Positions 11,531-25,700 of a stretch of DNA of 64,000 nt are shown here, in pieces. Every line of letters starts with the position of its first letter. The stretch's first letter is position 1. The stretch lies in the NCBI GenBank assembly GCA_963931925.1, contig OZ007579.1, positions 46,250,882-46,314,881 on the forward strand, given 5' to 3'. This DNA is from Onchidella celtica. Lineage: Eukaryota; Mollusca; Gastropoda; Systellommatophora; Onchidiidae. Under the pieces are notes generated by a model, which saw only the letters and a program-made list of their open reading frames with translations, made no database searches and was not told the origin of the DNA. Position numbers and translations under genes: made by a program.

Positions 11531-14500
11531 ACAAAAAAAATGTGGCAAAGATCTATGTGCCATGTAGCCAAATAAAACACCGTTTTATTCAATCATTTGT
11601 AGTGACCCTACATAGAAAAACCGGGAATTTTTTTAAATCTCAGTCACAGAAAATATTACTCGTGATAAGTCTCAAACTTCAGTCGGCCAATAATGGCCCT
11701 TTCTTGATGTCCACGTATAGCTTATAATCAAGGACTACTGTATGATACAGTAGTCCTTGCTTATAATATAAATATCATATGGTCCTATAACTGTCTTTCT
11801 TGATTGTAATAAAATCTTAGCAACCAGCATTAAATGTTAACTTCATGCATACGGCAGGCAAGTTTGATAAAGATTGGTCCTGTCTGAAATTCGTATTTAA
11901 GTTAGAGAAGTGGGCTTTTCAATGGCCCACTTGAAACGGTTGCAGGCTATTTTTTAATGTTGACTTCAGTTCTCCCTCCCCAGTCCCCCCCCCCCCCACC
12001 CCCACCCCAGCCCAAATGCGAAAGTCGTTCATTGCAAAATTCAGATGCCTCAATTTGCTGTCTTACCTTTCACCTTCCAACCAAATGAGTAGATCTATAC
12101 GTCTGCAAAAGCAAGCAAGACTATTTTTAAACGAATGTTGCTTGATTTTTTTTTTTCTTTTCATGTCGAGTCTGTAGGTTTTTCCAACTGAGCAATTATT
12201 TTGTTCCAGTTCTGCTATATGTTTTATAATCTGTTATGTCATTTTAAAGTTTCCTTAAGCATTTCCTTCTGTAGAGATGATGTAGCACTGTGGGCAATGA
12301 ATCACTTAGAAGTCTTTCAAATGAACGGCTAATCATGAATAAATATGGAAAAAATACAAGTTTTGAACGGCAATTGAGGCTTTTATTGCACATTGACTGT
12401 TTTAAAAAGATCACACCACTGCAAACAGAAACAACAGGTAAATCACAGATGAAGTTCAGCTGTGGGATTTCCTTCTCTTTTAATTCTTTGTCCCAAAATT
12501 TCTATGGCTGGACATAATAACATTTTCTGTCATTCTCGCCATGTCTGATCTCTGGACTGTGACGCAGTTTTTAGGCAACACAATTCATTGAGTGTGCATT
12601 TAACGGAAGTCCTCTTTCTTTGAAGATCTCATGTACAATGAACTCACAAGAGTTTCAAGTCTTCATGATGCCAATTTTTTTTTTTTAATTAAAAATTGTC
12701 TTAGCACTGACTTCATCCGAGAAAAACCTGTTGATTTTACATGTAAGTACGGCATCTAATAAATAAGATCTATAAAGAGCAATACAATGTACATTGACTC
12801 CTAACTATTATGTAAATGCAAATAAAATCAGATCAATTTCTTTTTTTAAACATTAAATTATTTCTGGCTGTTTTTACTGTCATATCAAATATCAGGATTG
12901 GCATGAAGGTAAAATGTGAGAAATGGTAACGATTTTAAAACTGTCTTTACTGAAAATTTCATGCAACATGTAAATCAATACCCTCGATACATGAAAAAAT
13001 AGTGAAAAAAATATCCAACAGAAATAAAGCAAGAATGACAATTTTATAAAGTGTAATAATACTATAAACATTTCTTTATACAACAATCAATTTATTAGAA
13101 TCAAGAAATATAACAGTTTTAAATTTTGCTTCTTTCGTAATACAGCTAATTCGACAGACCCTAAAGATTTCCATGAAGTCAGTCCTTTTGAAACCACATG
13201 CAATATGAGCATAAGTAGAAATGATTTTTTTGCAGCATACAAAAGTATTTCAGATATCCAATACTGATTGAAATGCAAAACAATTAAAATAATATCTTTC
13301 CCATGCAATCAGATATAATGATCTAAAGGGAAAGTTGTATGTAAATAAGATTATAAATGCATGTCAGTGCAAAATAATCCCTGCCAGCAATCCCAGACCA
13401 ATTCATCATGTAGAACTGTCTTCAAGTTTGCTCAGAAGAATGACATAGTTCCACTATAGGTCCACTGATTACAACTTTACACCACCGTTTAGGAATCCAC
13501 CCCAATGGCAATCCTACCAACTCTACAGAAATCCTATGCAAATCGACATCAGATTGACATATGGATACTGGCTGGAATATTAACAAGGCCAACTGTGTGT
13601 AATGTGTATATCCTAAGGCAGAATGGAAATGAATGCTAATACTGGTAAAATGTAATACTGGTGAAAAAACAGTCAAGGATGTAAAAGAAAAAAAATATCC
13701 AAATACTGTTTCCTTAAATTATTTAAAGTCATTCCAAGAAAAACATCTTAATACTTTTAATTCCTGGAAAGCCAGTAATAAATAAAGATTTCAATAACAT
13801 TTATGTACAAATGACACACTCAGAGCTATTTGTTAATACACCAAAGGTATCAGTTCTATTAAAGGTAAAATATGAAAACCATAAACAAAATAAATATAAA
13901 TCTCAGTTGTTACAGACAAATGGGCAAGACTCTTTTTCTGCAATGAAAATGGACGTAAAATTTTACACCAAGTGAGAAATGAAGAAGCTTACATTCTCCG
14001 ATATTTTTCATTCATGACACAAGTTTAAAACCTTTCAATTACATGCAATATGTTGCCATGTTCAGACCTTTATTACTATTTCATTCTACTTCCAATGTTG
14101 GAATGAGCGAAAATAAAACATCACTTTTACAATGTATGCCGAATAAATTTTAATACTAACATTGTATGAACCTGAGACAGACAAAAATAATACTGTAAAT
14201 TTCAATAAAGATTGTTATCACAGCTGCACTGCACAAAATAAAATATTCAACAAATTTTTTTATATACAAGTAACTGGTCTTTTCTCCTGCAGTAAAGAAT
14301 CCAGACTGCAACATTGATAAAATACTGCCCAAGGTTTCTATCTTCTTAAATCCCATTTAACATTGTGAAATTTAGTACAAATGTAAACCAGTGCTGGCAT
14401 GTGACATAAGAACAAAAACTGTCATTTTCTTCCAACCTTTCATTTTTTCCTGTTTTTTTTTTAAATTATTTCCAACCAGTCAATCATCCATGAACAAGTT

Positions 14501-15166
14501 TCAAATTTTCTTCCAGAAAAATCTCAGATATTCTGTGGAATAGGCACATTTTTAATGAGGCTGTAAAATATTATATTCTTAATACTGAAGTCAACGACTG
14601 GAACATATACATGTATATGCCTTTTATACATTTGATAATGTTGAAACTTGTCATGTTCCAAGTACCGATATAAAAGTTTGTATTATGTACTTCATTTTGC
14701 TACTGATCTGAAAGGCAGTCACCACCACAGACATAATGAGTTGATATCAATAGCCATGGCATCAACTGATTGACTTCCACAGAATATTCATCAAATTATG
14801 CAATGGGTTATCTGCTATGTGTGGTTTCCCATATGGAAGAAATGATTGATCATGTCGCACAATAAAAAAATGAAAGAAAGAAAAATTCACATCTGATTTC
14901 AATAAAAACAAATCATGAACCAAACACAATTGTTAGCTTAACCTCTGAAATAAATATTTTTCTTTCCTTTATGATTTGTTTAAAACAAATTTTGTGAATG
15001 TACCAGTTGCTATTACCACATGTAATTTTGAAAACACACAACAATTTGAACAGATAAAAAACCTGATTTAACCCAAATGTAAATGATCGTCAGTGGATAT
15101 TTGACCAGATTTACACATTTACTAACAACTAAAAGAGATTTTCATAATAACATAGTAGTAAACAAA
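11531..15166. other. 3' UTR and intergenic region between convergent genes
   Basis: AT-rich sequence between the ends of the mucin-antistasin gene (plus) and the THEG gene (minus). It contains a C-rich run near 11985 and many A/T tracts. Part is probably the THEG 3' UTR, but I cannot fix its end. Confidence 0.4.
11571..11576 (+). terminator. Candidate polyadenylation signal of the mucin-antistasin gene
   Basis: AATAAA lies 41 bp after the stop codon. A second AATAAA is at 11808-11813. Either could end the transcript. Confidence 0.5.
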
Positions 15167-18100
15167 CTATGAGGCTTTACTGGTGATAATTTTTGTTCTG
15201 ACTTTCCGCGGAATGGGCAGGGCCAATTCCTCCAACCTGGGTGTGGCTCGAGCTTTTCTGGCACTTGGGGCAATCTTGTACGGATCGTAGTCATCTTTGA
15301 TCAAGGTCCTGCTCCGTGGGCGAGCCATCTGCTGAAGTCTAAGGGAGGCAATTGCTTCTATGGCTTCCTTGGATACCTCCCACTTCACTGGTCGTTCATT
15401 CTTGAATTCCTTTCAAGCAAAAAACAAAACAAAAATGTGGATAAAGACAAATGAAACAATACTAAAAATATACCTTTGAATTTGCCCTGAATGGTAATTG
15501 TGTACCTGATTAAAATACAACCAAATAACAACACATGTTTTTGCTATAACTGAAATTGGTTGTGGTGTACATGGCTTCTTTTAAACATTTCTCTGGCCAA
15601 CTTTTGTGGATATTTTATACACAGAAATACAAAACGAGTTGTCATAGTAAATGCTAAAATTATGTTACATCACTTTACTTACTCACACCATTAACATGGA
15701 CCAAACATGAACAGGATACCGAGACAAAGTATTATTTTAATTGTTTCTGATCTCCTGGGACAACACATGGCGTTACAGAAAGAGTTAAAACACAGCAAGA
15801 ATTAATGTGACTACCTATTTTAATGACTTTGTAATCTGCTTTTCTCTTCTCCATTGATGAAACAGAAGTAAAAAATGATATCACTGTGATTAAAAAGTAA
15901 CAATGAAAACCACCAATAGCACCAAAACAACATGAAACTGCATTGCATCATTCATGAGCAGCAAAAAATTAAATTCCCAGAAAAAATAAAATATTTAATT
16001 TGCAGGCATTAAAATTTTGTACAGACAACATAGACTGCAGTGTTACCAAAGATACTAGAAATGATAAGATGAGACACTCTCTTCTTCGTACCACTAAAAA
16101 AAGCGTGCACACAATTTGGACGCTGATCGGGGGCGGGGCCCATGGTGCATAGTATGAAAAGAATGCTTGATATAATGGTAAATTTATGATGCAAAATTGT
16201 GACAGTGCTACTGCCACTAAAGAAAAGAAAAATTACTCTGAATTTTCCCACAGCCATTGATGTTATAATTCCACAATCAGTGACATCAATCAAGGCCTAT
16301 AGCTATAGCTGAACAGAGAACAAAATTCAATATTTTCCCAATTTGGCTTACAGCACTTTTTATGACTTCCCCGCATTTGCCGCTAGGTGGCGTTGCCAAA
16401 TCTGTGCGCGCTAAAAGCTATCGCTGTCTTATTTTATCAATTTTATTATCTTTGGTGTTACTATAGAATTCATTTAGTAACAGTAATATAATATTTGTGG
16501 TCAGATAATAAAGAAATAACACAGCTTTGATAGCAACAGTGAAAAAGAGACCACACAAGAAAACAAAGGATTTTTAAATAATTGTTGTTGACCACAAAAC
16601 TCTTTCTGCTGCACTTGAAACCATGCAATTACTTTTTCCTATTTCAATCTGCCTGCTATACAAAGTTGCACTAAATCCTTAATGTATCCAAGCTACATGT
16701 ACGCTTTGTTAACCTGTATATTACCTTATGATAATCGTTGTGCTGTGCCAAAGCGTCCAGTCTTTCTGTAGCTTTGGCTTTCATAGCAAGCTCTGACACA
16801 GGGTATCTGGAGAACAATTCAGGTTATCATAGGTAATAGTTCTGCAAGAAATGCTACATGAATATCACCGACTAACTCTATACACAATACAGTGTACAAG
16901 ATGAAAAAAAGAATGCACAGCTCTACACATATCAGTGTTGCATGACACCTGTATCTATTACCATAAATTTTGCAAGAAGCTTTTTTATTTCATCATGTCA
17001 ATGTGGGTAGTTCAACTAGATCCAACTCAACACACAATTCGGTCATACCTGTTTTTGAGGCAAATTATTTGCATGCTGAAGAGAACAAGTTATGAATACA
17101 AAAAAAATAAAAGAAACAAATGAAAGAAGCTAGAGCTAGCTCGTGTATATAACAGTATCGTACTATAAATAATGGAGCTAGAGGCTGAACATGTAAGTAC
17201 CTAAAACAATGTCACTAAGTTAAGTAAAAATTATGCGATTTTGTATACTGCCTCAATTTTTTATGATAAATTATGTGGACACAGCCATTTCGATGAAATT
17301 GAGTCTGTTCATTATGTATGTTAGGATAATTTGAGCCGCAAAAAAGGAGACACATTTTCGTGGTCTAGAGGCAAGGTGTTCGCCTCTCATGCTGAAGGTA
17401 CCGGGTTCAAATCCTGGTCAGTGCAGGCATGTTGGAATTCTGCAATTTTTCTCCTATTTCCCTGTCCCTGATTCTATGGTAGGTAGGATCGAGCACCTAG
17501 TCTTCTGGGAAAATTTGGAGGGTCCATGTGCACACTGCGCACATGAAAGATACTTTGGCAGTCGGAAATCGAGAAGAGCAGGCTGAACAGGCCGCTGCCC
17601 AGGGAAAATGAAATTAAATAAAAAATGTATCCCTACCACTCCCCCCACACACACACACCCCCACCCCCACTTAGTGTCTTTTTGTTATTCTGAACCCCAA
17701 AATTTGAGCGAATAACTCCTTTTGTCACATTTACATCCCAACAAAACTCAGGCACTTTGCTCACCTATGACCCCAGTATGGTTCAAAAGATGGGTTGGTG
17801 TCTGTTCTTGACTTAGGCATGGCCAGTTGCTCCAAACGTGAGGACGCCTGAGCACCCAGGGTGGACCTGCGGATATCCCACTCTGGATATCTGTCAAAAG
17901 TGTACTGCTGGTGAGGTTCTTTGTGTTGGCTGAGAGCAACTAGCCGACCACTGGCAGAGGCTGACATGGCGCCCCCGGACACAGACCACATGGGGGTGGG
18001 TCTGGAAGGTCACAGGTCAACATGATAAATTCAATCTTGTGTCATGGCACTTTCTTCAGGGTAAGATTACAGGAATGGTAACACTCTAACAACATTTGAT

Positions 18101-19704
18101 TGCACTCCAAGCTTAAATCTGGTGAAGACATGCACTCAACTATTTCACAACCTTAGCTCTTGTTTGTTCCAACTCCACTTTTTCCACAACTGAGAAATTC
18201 AACATAAAACGTTTGAGGCGTTAGTATTATGATAAGGATTTAGAATAAATTGGAACTGTGAAACTGACTGATGAGTGCCACAACATATTTGTAGCCTCCT
18301 ACGGGCTAACAATGTTGTCCGCAGCCCTCGGCGACCCCTTGTGTGCTATGCTAATTTTTACTTCTCTTTGATGTCTCGCTGTGTGACGTATTTGTTTTAT
18401 TGTAGGTCAATCGAGAATGTACTATACCATTCATGTTGGAGTAGTTACGCTAGGTTGGTCTTGGAGTGACGCAATTTTGTGATGTGTCTAAGTGCGATTA
18501 GGTGGCCTTCATGCGTCCCGTATTTTCTGGATTTGGGTAGTCAAGCCAGATCGCGAATGTTCTATCTGGATGGGTATATAAGGATGGCAAGCGAGCAAGT
18601 GTGAGTGTGCAAGTTCCAATCAAAGTTATTATAGGTAAACCTGCGTGCTTTCCCCGTAAGTAAGTTGTGAGATATCCAGCGTTCATCTACAGTTATTAAA
18701 CGTTGATGTTAACTGTTCATCGGATCCTGTTTTCATTCATTTCTACAACAGTTCGAGACAGTTTCGTTTTTTAAAGGGTAGCAGTTCAGATCATCTGACT
18801 CTCCCTATCATAACATGCTGAAATTTACATCAACTGTTACAATATTTAAAACAAGTGTCAAAAAGTGTATTTATTATACCTTCTCTACTTTCTAAAAGCT
18901 CTCCAATTTTTCAGAAAATGGAGATAGAACAAACAAAAATTAAGGTCGCAATTTTTTCTTGGACAATAAAACATAACCAAAAATGATTGATTTCCAGCCT
19001 ATTGAAAATCTAGCCGCTGTCATTCCATCTATTTGCCTGTTAGACTTTTGGTCTGCTTCTATCCTAATCTATCCCCCTACAATTTCTTTCTCTTCTCTCT
19101 CATCCTCTCTAGTGTCGTCTTCCTTTCTTGTTCCTGTCAGTTTCTCTCTCCCTTTCTCTCACTCCTCCTAATTGGTCGGTTTTAAAGACGGCATATCCCA
19201 AAAGACAAAGCAGTTTTGAAAAAAATTGAGAATAAAGATTTTTGCCCCCCCCCCCCCCCCTCCCCCCCGGCAAGTGTCTAAATCTCATTTACTTTCTGAT
19301 GGATCTACCCATGCTTGTAACTATGGATTGGAGACAAAACTTCTCATAAAGGTAGGACAACGCACAATTTTGACATACGTTGTATGTACAGTAAAATCCG
19401 AAATTTCAAGAGTTTCAAGACTTGTGTGATAGCTCCTTTCTCTTTAACATTGACCAATTACAAACTTCTGCCTTAAATAGTTTTAAAAATTTCTTCTATA
19501 CCCCATGTTCCCAGCCACCACCCATCTTTCCCATACACCCTAGCTCTCCAGATCAGTAGCCCCACGACATACCTGTGGGGTGTCCACTGTGGCACTGTAT
19601 TCCTGTGTCTTGCCAGCTCGACCACTCGTGGTGTAGCAACTGAAACAGCGAACATAACATAAAGTCAGACTGTTCACCTCTCTCTCTCTCTCTCTATCTT
19701 TATC

Positions 19705-19744
<40 letters not shown>

Positions 19745-22700
19745 CGCTAATACATACAGACATGCATGCATACACACAAACATAGTAATGTACACACACA
19801 GTGACCAACACCTTTCAACCAGCGTCACCACTCCACATGCTTAATAACTCTTACAGAAAGTACGGGTAGAATGAACACTGTTTTTCCATTATTCTCATTG
19901 TTAATGTACACACACGCAAACCCAGAGGGAGAAATGAGGGCGGCAAGCATACAGAAGGAGGAGTATTTTTCCTCTGAGAGATCTAATTATGGGTACAGTG
20001 GAGAGTAGCAGTGGAAAGCCCTTACATAATCTGACTGCTTGGCACCGCTAGAACCTCGGAAATGTTAATGAATTCTACTTGTAGTACTAATATTGTTGCA
20101 GCTGTAGTTATGGTTTGTTTGTTTTTTTCCTGCGGGGGGGGGGGGGGGGCATTCTAAATTTTTTGTTCTTCACCAGTCCCATGGCTGTCAAAGGAATTTT
20201 TTGAGTGAAGTCCTTCTGACTGTAATTACAAATTTTTAAGACGCTCATGGGGAATTCTGATTTGATTTGAGCTTGAGTTTAACAGCACATCGGCAGGATA
20301 ATGGCCACTTTGCGGCAAAGAGAGATAACGAAAAAAACGTAACAGTGGGGAATGCATTAAAAGCGGTTGGATAACTTGCAAGATAAGATACTAGAAATTG
20401 TTTAAATATACAAGGGGGGTTCAAGGGTCGGGCGTTGGAGGCAGGAAAGAATTCAGATCATACCGTCCCTGATATCAACATTGATCCAGTATGTCATGGA
20501 TAGATGGGAGTCACACAAACAAACTTACTGAAGACCGTATGTCCATCTGATCCTCCACGGAGTGGTTCTCTCTCTACCCAATAGACTGAACGCCTGGAGA
20601 AAGTGATGCTCATCATATTACAATAAGTTGCGATGGCAGTGGTGGGGGCGGTGATAGTGACGGTGGTGGTGGTGGTGGTGGTGGTGGTGGTAGGGCCGGA
20701 GATAGTGGTGATGATGGTGGTAAGGGCGGTGATAATGGTGGTGGTAGTGGCGGTAGGGGCGGTGATAGTGGTGGTGGTGGTGGTAGTGGTGGTAAAGGTA
20801 GTGGCAGAGATGTCTCACAACAAGATATCTCTGGGTAGTGATGGTAGTAGTGGTGGTGCTGGTGGTGGTGTGGTGGTGCTGGTGGTGGTGTGGTGGTGGT
20901 GGTGGTGGCAGTAGTGATGGTGATGGTGGTGGAGGTGGCGGGGGGGGAGGTAGTGGTGATGGTGGTGGTAGTAGTAGTTGCACTGATGAATTCGATGATG
21001 ATGGTAATGATGACGATGAAGTAATTGTTATTTACTAATAAACGCACAATGGCTGTTGAAGGGGCTTTTGAGTTTGAAGACCTGAGTTTGCAGAAAGCAG
21101 GTCGACACGCCAACAGTCACATCATGCAAGGAAAACGCAAGGCCATAGAGATGATATAACAGAACGATAGGACAGACGGAGATCCTACCTGAAGCGCCCG
21201 CCAACCAACCACTGTTAAAAGGGCGATCAGCCAATAAAACTGATGTTGATGATGACGACAATGATGATGACACTGGAATGGTATTTAAGAGAAGAGACGG
21301 GTGGTAAATAACGTCCACGCTGACAAAGATAGAAGAAAATTGACGAAAATGGCAGTAGGAAAGATTATAATAATAAATGTTGACAGATGATAATATCGAT
21401 GATGAAGATGGGCACAAGCAAAATGATAACACCAACAAGGATGAAAAGAATAAAGTCATTAAACATTACCTGTCATCTTTATACTCTGGTGGTAAACGTT
21501 TTGGTCTGGCTAGTGTGTCTATGCGGGGGACATCTGAAATACATGTATTAACCATAGCTGAGTGATAAAATATTCATGCATTTTTTTTTCTTATCTGTGT
21601 TTTTGTTTTGATAGAGACTTGGGGGGGGGGGGGGGGGTGTATTGCATGAAGCCATAATACTTCACAACAGCCCAGCCAGAAACCTGACACACAGGATTGA
21701 GGGCAAATTTGCTCACAGGAATGACATCGTTCCTACGTAGATCTGACGTAGATCTGCGGTCACGACATCGATACGACGAAGGTTTGATGTAGGGAATCCG
21801 ACCTTACGAACTCCTACCAGCCCTAAGGAAATCCGAGTCAAATTTACGTTGGACTAACGTAGGAGTGCTGGCAGGAAGGCTTCTCTTGTGACCACTTAAC
21901 TTCCAAAAACATTCCTACGGACATTTCGCTGCCTGGTTAAAAGTTAATAATATTTCTATGCCAGAACTTTGTTACGTATTGGACACCTTGACCTGAGGTT
22001 AAGGGTTAAGAAAACACGCACTGTATTGCCAGCACTGAGAGATGACAACAAGAAACTGATTAGATTTTTATATTCCCAGAGTGGCAGTTCATTGTGTCAC
22101 AGGAACCATGAATACATCGATTGTATTATCGGTCTTCGGAACTCGCACGATTGATACACTGGTCAATAGACCTGTTCTAGCACTGGCCGACGAAGGTGTG
22201 GGGGGGGGGTGTGTAAGACCCATTAGACCTAGGAGGTTCAACCGAGAGAGGTTGTAAAGGCAATTGGGCGGGGGGGGGGGGGGAAGGGGGGATCGCAAGC
22301 CGAACAAAAGAATGAAAGTCTTGGAGAAAGAGACAAATTTATACAAAAAGAGAGGATTGTCAACAACACAGTTAGCTTACGCCTCGGCAGGGGGGCTTTC
22401 AATCCCATACATTTCAACAACCGCCTATTGCAGTCACAAGGTTGTTATCAAACAAGCTTTACAAGTTCAGTAATTGGTCTCTTGAAGTACAGTGAGTGCC
22501 ACTTTCCTACTGTAGACAGCCAGTCCGTAATGAAGCAAAGACGTTTTATGGGCCACTAACACTTTCCATAGGTTTTGTTTGGTTTCATAATCCTACAGTG
22601 GCGTGCATAATGATGCCCCATTATGCCTGGAGCCAGTTACTTGATTGTATGCACCAAGATTCAAGTCTAGGGCCTTGACACTCTTCGATTGGATGCCCCC

Positions 22701-25700
22701 TGAAATGGCGTCCGGGGCCGTCGCTCCCTAGCCCCCATTCTGCACGTCACTGTAATTGTAGGTGTTTGTGGCTCTTAACAATGAGGCAAAAACGCGGCAG
22801 CCAAGTTTTCTTTTCCTTAAGAATGTTTCCTTCCTTCCTTCCTTCTTCTTCTTCGTTAGGTTTCAGATGCCCAGACTAGACCTCAAACAGGTCCTTCCTA
22901 TGAAGCCCGCAGTCACTGCTAGTTCCCCAGCCATCAACCCTACGTTAGCCCAGCATAGATTTAAGTAAAATAGGTAGGATTACCACAGAGGCGAGTTCCC
23001 TACATTAAACCGACGACAGCTCGGTGTTGTAACGGCGTATCTACGTAGGGACGATGTCATTCCTATGTGCACATTTGACGTCAATCCTGCGCGTCAGATT
23101 TGCGTAGGGATTGGTGGCTGGGTCTCTGTCGGTCGCCATAGATTTTTTCCACGTTAGGCCTACTTTTCTAAGCGGGTCATGTCTCCGATCTTAAAACAGC
23201 ATACAATATCATGCTCTCTCTCTCTACCATGTAATTTGACTATACCACCCGGAGTGATTTATTACATTGCAATGCCTTTGTTCTCTATTCAACGGCCTTC
23301 TGAAACATAATATTCATACGGTGCCAGAGCACTGTAGATCACGCGTGCAGAAATCATTGCGCCCCGTAGTGGTTCACGGGCCATGTTGATCAGACAGATA
23401 ATAAACATTGTCCAGCAGTAAAATAGTCAATAGTACTGCTACCCTGTGTCATTGTCCGTTTACCTCATTCTTACAGTGGCGTAACTTGGGCGGGAAAGTC
23501 GTGTGGGTCACGTTCAATGGCCACCTTTTTTGGATGGTGGGGGCGGTGAGTGTTCAGTTAGAAGTATGTAAATAGTTTTCTAGTCTATAAAGATAATTAT
23601 AATAGTACTAACTAAAATACATTTCTTTTGTGTAACAATAAAAGCGAATTTTTTCCAAGATGGGGGGGGGGGGGTGCTCTTGTGGTGGTGGTGGTGGTGG
23701 TGGTGGTGGTGGTGGTGATGTGCGTGGGGGGGGGGGGGGATAGTAATTTGTTGTCAGTGTTATAAAGGTAAATAGTTACTAGTTCAGTGCACCAGTACGT
23801 ACAATAAAAATGCAGAAATTAGCCAGAATTCTCAACAAGACAGTTTCCTTAGTGCGTTATTTCTGTATTTGCCGTGAGCACCACCACCCCTAACGCCCCT
23901 GCATTGTCATGCCTTAGTCATGTTCCTGAAGAATTCTGAACTGGCCCATAAGAAACCCAATTGTCAAATGAAAAGCGAGAACTGGCAACGGGCGTTCGAT
24001 TAACGTTGTATAGTACATGTACTGACCTGTAGGTAATTTGTCAGCAGATGAAGAATGAGTTCGTCGATTTTAAGAGTTCAAAGCCGAGACAGACGCAAAA
24101 TATACTGTAGGTGTCACCGATGCCACAACCCGCAGACCATATTGTGTGTGAATGGGGGGGGGGGGGGGGGAGTTGGCATGGACCTACAATTTTAAGGGGA
24201 CCTATTACTAGTATCCCAGTGGAGGCAAAGAGGGGTGGAGGGGGGGGAGAACCCTTTGATAAAGAAATTGATAATGTAATGAGAGGGGGGGGGGGGGCTT
24301 GAGCAAAAAAAATTGTAAATACTATACACAGTAAATTACAGATGGTTCATTAAAGGTTAAAAATATCTTAATTCTTATATAATATAAAAAAAAGACTCAC
24401 TTAATAATTTTTGACAAGACCTAGTTGTCACGAGTGGAGTGAGTGCAATTAAGGGGATTGCTACAGAGCGGGTGTTGAGTAAGAAGGGCTCACGGTGGAC
24501 AAGTAAGTTAAGCGTGCTGTTGTGAGTAGTGGGAGGGTCTGAATGAGGCGAAAGCGCTGTATTACTATCACTGCAAGTTAGAAGGTCCTACGGAACGGAC
24601 CTGTGAATAAGAGCCCATCGGGCGGACATAAGGGGAGCAGTCGAGAAGACTAGTGAGAGAGTCTTTCCAGTGATGACTGGTACGTAGAACGTTGATTGAT
24701 TATTATGATTGATGTATTATATTATATTCGTCTATTACCATGATGTAAATAAGTATATGTGAGGAATGTGGAAGTCCTTGATATTGGATATAGCAATGTG
24801 CGCCATGAGCGATAGATGAAAGTGAGTTCATGGATTTGTAGCGCGAGTGAGTAGTGTGTACTCCGATGGAGGTGTGTTACCGTAAGATGTGTGGTGAGTG
24901 AAAGGTGAACTAGTGTGTGTACGCTTCATGGGTTGTAAGGAGAGGTGGAGTGAATAGAAATGGTAGGGTATTATACCAATGTAATGTTATTCTTGTAGGT
25001 GTCGAGGACGGGCCGCAGAGCCACCTCGATGAGCACAGGGGATAGGCCAGCATAGGGCCGGAGGCCACACATAGGCCGGAAGTGAGGCTGTCAGTGCAGG
25101 ACAGTAGAGGCACATAAAGTCGTGGCAGTCAGGCCACGGACAGGGACGTAGATATGAGCGTGAATGTGATAATGTACTATTGCCATGCTGAGGGGCTAGT
25201 GAACTAATAATGTCTATTGAAATGATAATGTCTATTGAAATGATAATGTGTTATTGCCCTGCTGAGGTGCTAGGGGAGTGCTAAGGTGTATGACAATAGG
25301 AAGGTGATATTGAGAGACTGCGGTGCCAGTGAATTATTAATGTGCTATCAAGACCCTGAGGGGAGAGGCTGAGGCCGAAGTGCCTTTAGGAGTAACTACC
25401 GGATTGTGGATCCGAGGGAGAGTGTGTGTGAGAATAAGGCCGTTGTACGGCAGTTAATTTCAGTAATATAATGTATGTAATTGCGCTATTATCTGTATAA
25501 TTATGTTTAATAAATGTGTGAGTCTGATGGATTGTTCTGTTAAGTGTTAAACTTGTTTGTTCGTGATTGTTGTCCTGTCATAAACTATTACATCTCCCAG
25601 TCTGGGATTTGTGACACTAGTGTTACTTATTATGCAACGACAAAGTATTCAACGACCAGTTTGAAACTATTTCCCATCTTGCCGAGGCCTGTTACCAGCT

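Noticed and set aside
18313..18750. Solo LTR from TGTTGT to ACAACA
   Set aside because: The ends are plausible and a TATA box is present, but flanking bases (aacaa versus gttcg) show no target duplication.
20613..21113. Long His/Pro/Thr-rich open frames
   Set aside because: They follow from the GGT/GAT trinucleotide array; several frames on both strands are open, as expected for a repeat.
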